Source: DIGJ01 sp041739345
GTDB lineage: Bacteria > Bacillota > Clostridia > Lachnospirales > Lachnospiraceae
NCBI GenBank assembly: GCA_041739345.1
Contig: JBGSNZ010000025.1
Location: 1-64,000, forward strand
DNA length: 64,000 bases
Direction of reading: 5' to 3'
The position numbers and the translations under genes are program-made. Of this stretch, positions 63,901 through 64,000 are shown piece by piece (positions within the stretch are counted from its first letter, which is position 1; each line of letters begins with the position of its first letter). The notes beneath the pieces were generated by a model, which was given only the letters and a program-made list of their open reading frames with translations, had not been told where the DNA came from and did not search any database.

Positions 63901-64000
63901 AAATAAAAGCACAAATGTAAAGTACCTTCATACCAGGTCCCCTGAAATAGTTCATTGATTCATCAAAATAGAAGATAAAACCGGTCATCGGAGTAGCAAA
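60992..64000 (-). CDS. Hybrid histidine kinase with GGDEF-like domain, cut at edge
   Basis: Open to the window end; the frame continues upstream of the ATG at 63,988 (FATPMTGFIFYFDE), so the N-terminus lies outside. Numbering from that ATG: three or more spans (20-90), a degenerate GGDEF domain (about 95-250, RLDGDN in place of RLGGDEF, so probably not a cyclase), coiled coil, HisKA (NMSHEIRTPMNAIL, H300), HATPase, a receiver (LIVDDNEVNL, LIFLDHMMPEMDG) and an HPt domain (EVHALKSIAASVGA). A full phosphorelay in one chain. It sits 11 nt upstream of metH. Confidence 0.9.
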   Translation of the reverse strand, partial: FATPMTGFIFYFDESMNYFRGPGMKVLYICAFIYLMLSLIVTVKNRKNLNKGQRYAIGLIIIITILALIIQAIWRHILLGGFATAISSLIIYISLQNPEEQIDYTTGIFNQAAAITMLSDYFKQNQPFFMVVLAIDQFRYINEKYGFQAGDSLLRNISKYLMGIVPNCAYRLDGDNIAVIFEPELINLETVIEEIRRRFRKEWSIGDDDVKLSTCICCISCPQDAQTVTEILDTINNTIMDAKEIGGGTIIYASEHIENREKKIGELEEQKSLLENITKEAEAARIEAERADRTKSIFLANMSHEIRTPMNAILGMTELVLRDEVSNQVRENVENIKGAGESLLTIINDILDISKIESGKLEIVNDRYFLSSIIHDITNMICSRMRDKKIEFLLEIDHNLPNELMGDELRIRQIILNLLTNAVKFTNKGHVRLSIQGVIEDEYVNLHIAVEDTGFGIKKDDLGHLFESFVRFDGIKTRQIEGTGLGLAICKQLLDLMHGEIFLESEYEKGSTFYVNLRQKIFSKHSIIEVVGKELLKPLVILQDESDTQMLQVLKNLGINATFEIEAESVWTVLQDVKFSHVFMPYSTYKKRNEFVNELSLETKVIVITEFGQYLESVGYLSAIQKPVYCLNVGDAINGVLHTKVKKEMHDTFIAPNAKALIVDDNEVNLKVAEGLLNPYKMQISKALNGKECLELVKENQYDLIFLDHMMPEMDGVETLAKIRAMDGDYFKNVTIIALTANAIRGIREMFMESGFNDYISKPMDIGRLDEVLREHLPESLIKKDETARKNRQEIFPYKIPNVNTQVGVSQCFGSVELYFELLRTVMLEGRMKHSIMKEYIATDNIKSYMIEVHALKSIAASVGANELSETAKKHEEEAKNENYIFVQTRGKELLDMHKQFLNSIEAVLLLNDGEKVVEVDCDKNTHTRSLSLSEIPFVDIEETLRDICGLIADYEDEQAINKLEMLNCVKLTPKLSEKVIKALDELKMLNYNMALKILSEE

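Overview
The window is AT-rich and reads like a Clostridia chromosome, most probably Lachnospiraceae (clostridial cluster XIVa). Supporting signs are the BTAD regulators, SipW/TasA-type surface genes, a short clostridial MetH, strong AGGAGG ribosome sites and U-tailed terminators. A species cannot be fixed by eye; relatives of Lachnoclostridium phytofermentans would be my guess.

Region 1 (about 1-29,560) is a mobile element built around a phage tail. A cut-off transposase and two small minus-strand genes lie at the left edge. Then come two minus-strand regulators (a DGQHR/ParB-like protein and a tyrosine-recombinase-fold protein like the SPbeta repressor MrpR/YopR). Divergent from them is a roughly 915-residue protein carrying the DxDxD catalytic loop of multisubunit-type RNA polymerases, a YonO-like single-chain RNA polymerase. 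A zinc-ribbon protein is translationally coupled to it. Two diverged copies of a promoter-like repeat follow, and then a complete non-contractile tail operon: tail tube, chaperone-like genes, 1,494-residue tape measure, Dit, Tal-like hub, BppU-like baseplate protein, fibres, holin-like proteins and amidase. I see no terminase, portal, capsid, sheath, integrase or replication gene. The unit therefore looks like an F-type tailocin (or the tail half of a degraded SPbeta-like prophage) that carries its own RNA polymerase. U-tailed hairpins sit in nearly every major gap of the late operon, which would matter if host and phage-type polymerases respond to them differently. The fibre-holin-amidase end exists twice: the second copy has a new fibre tip, an intact amidase, and broken fibre, membrane-protein and holin genes.

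Region 2 (about 29,760-34,370) is ordinary chromosome with decay: a dipeptide-type ABC permease pair with a frameshifted dppC, an alpha/beta hydrolase, a PadR regulator coupled to a NapH-like ferredoxin gene, and two gene relics.

Region 3 (34,395-43,360) is a surface-structure operon: sortase, an LAxTG protein, two TasA-like proteins, a SipW-type signal peptidase and a large VWA adhesin, with a BTAD regulator divergent from it.

Region 4 (43,363-44,093) is a pair of about 330-bp fold-back elements with the same geometry but different arm sequences. It separates the BTAD gene from a type IV pilus/type II secretion-like gene set (44,080-47,865).

Region 5 (47,965-64,000) holds duplicated transglutaminase-like lipoproteins with a relic of a BTAD gene between them, a hydrolase pseudogene, a chemoreceptor, a PII-like/antiporter pair, ilvC and ilvN, an LCP/LicD/glycosyltransferase envelope group, metH, and a hybrid histidine kinase that runs off the right edge.
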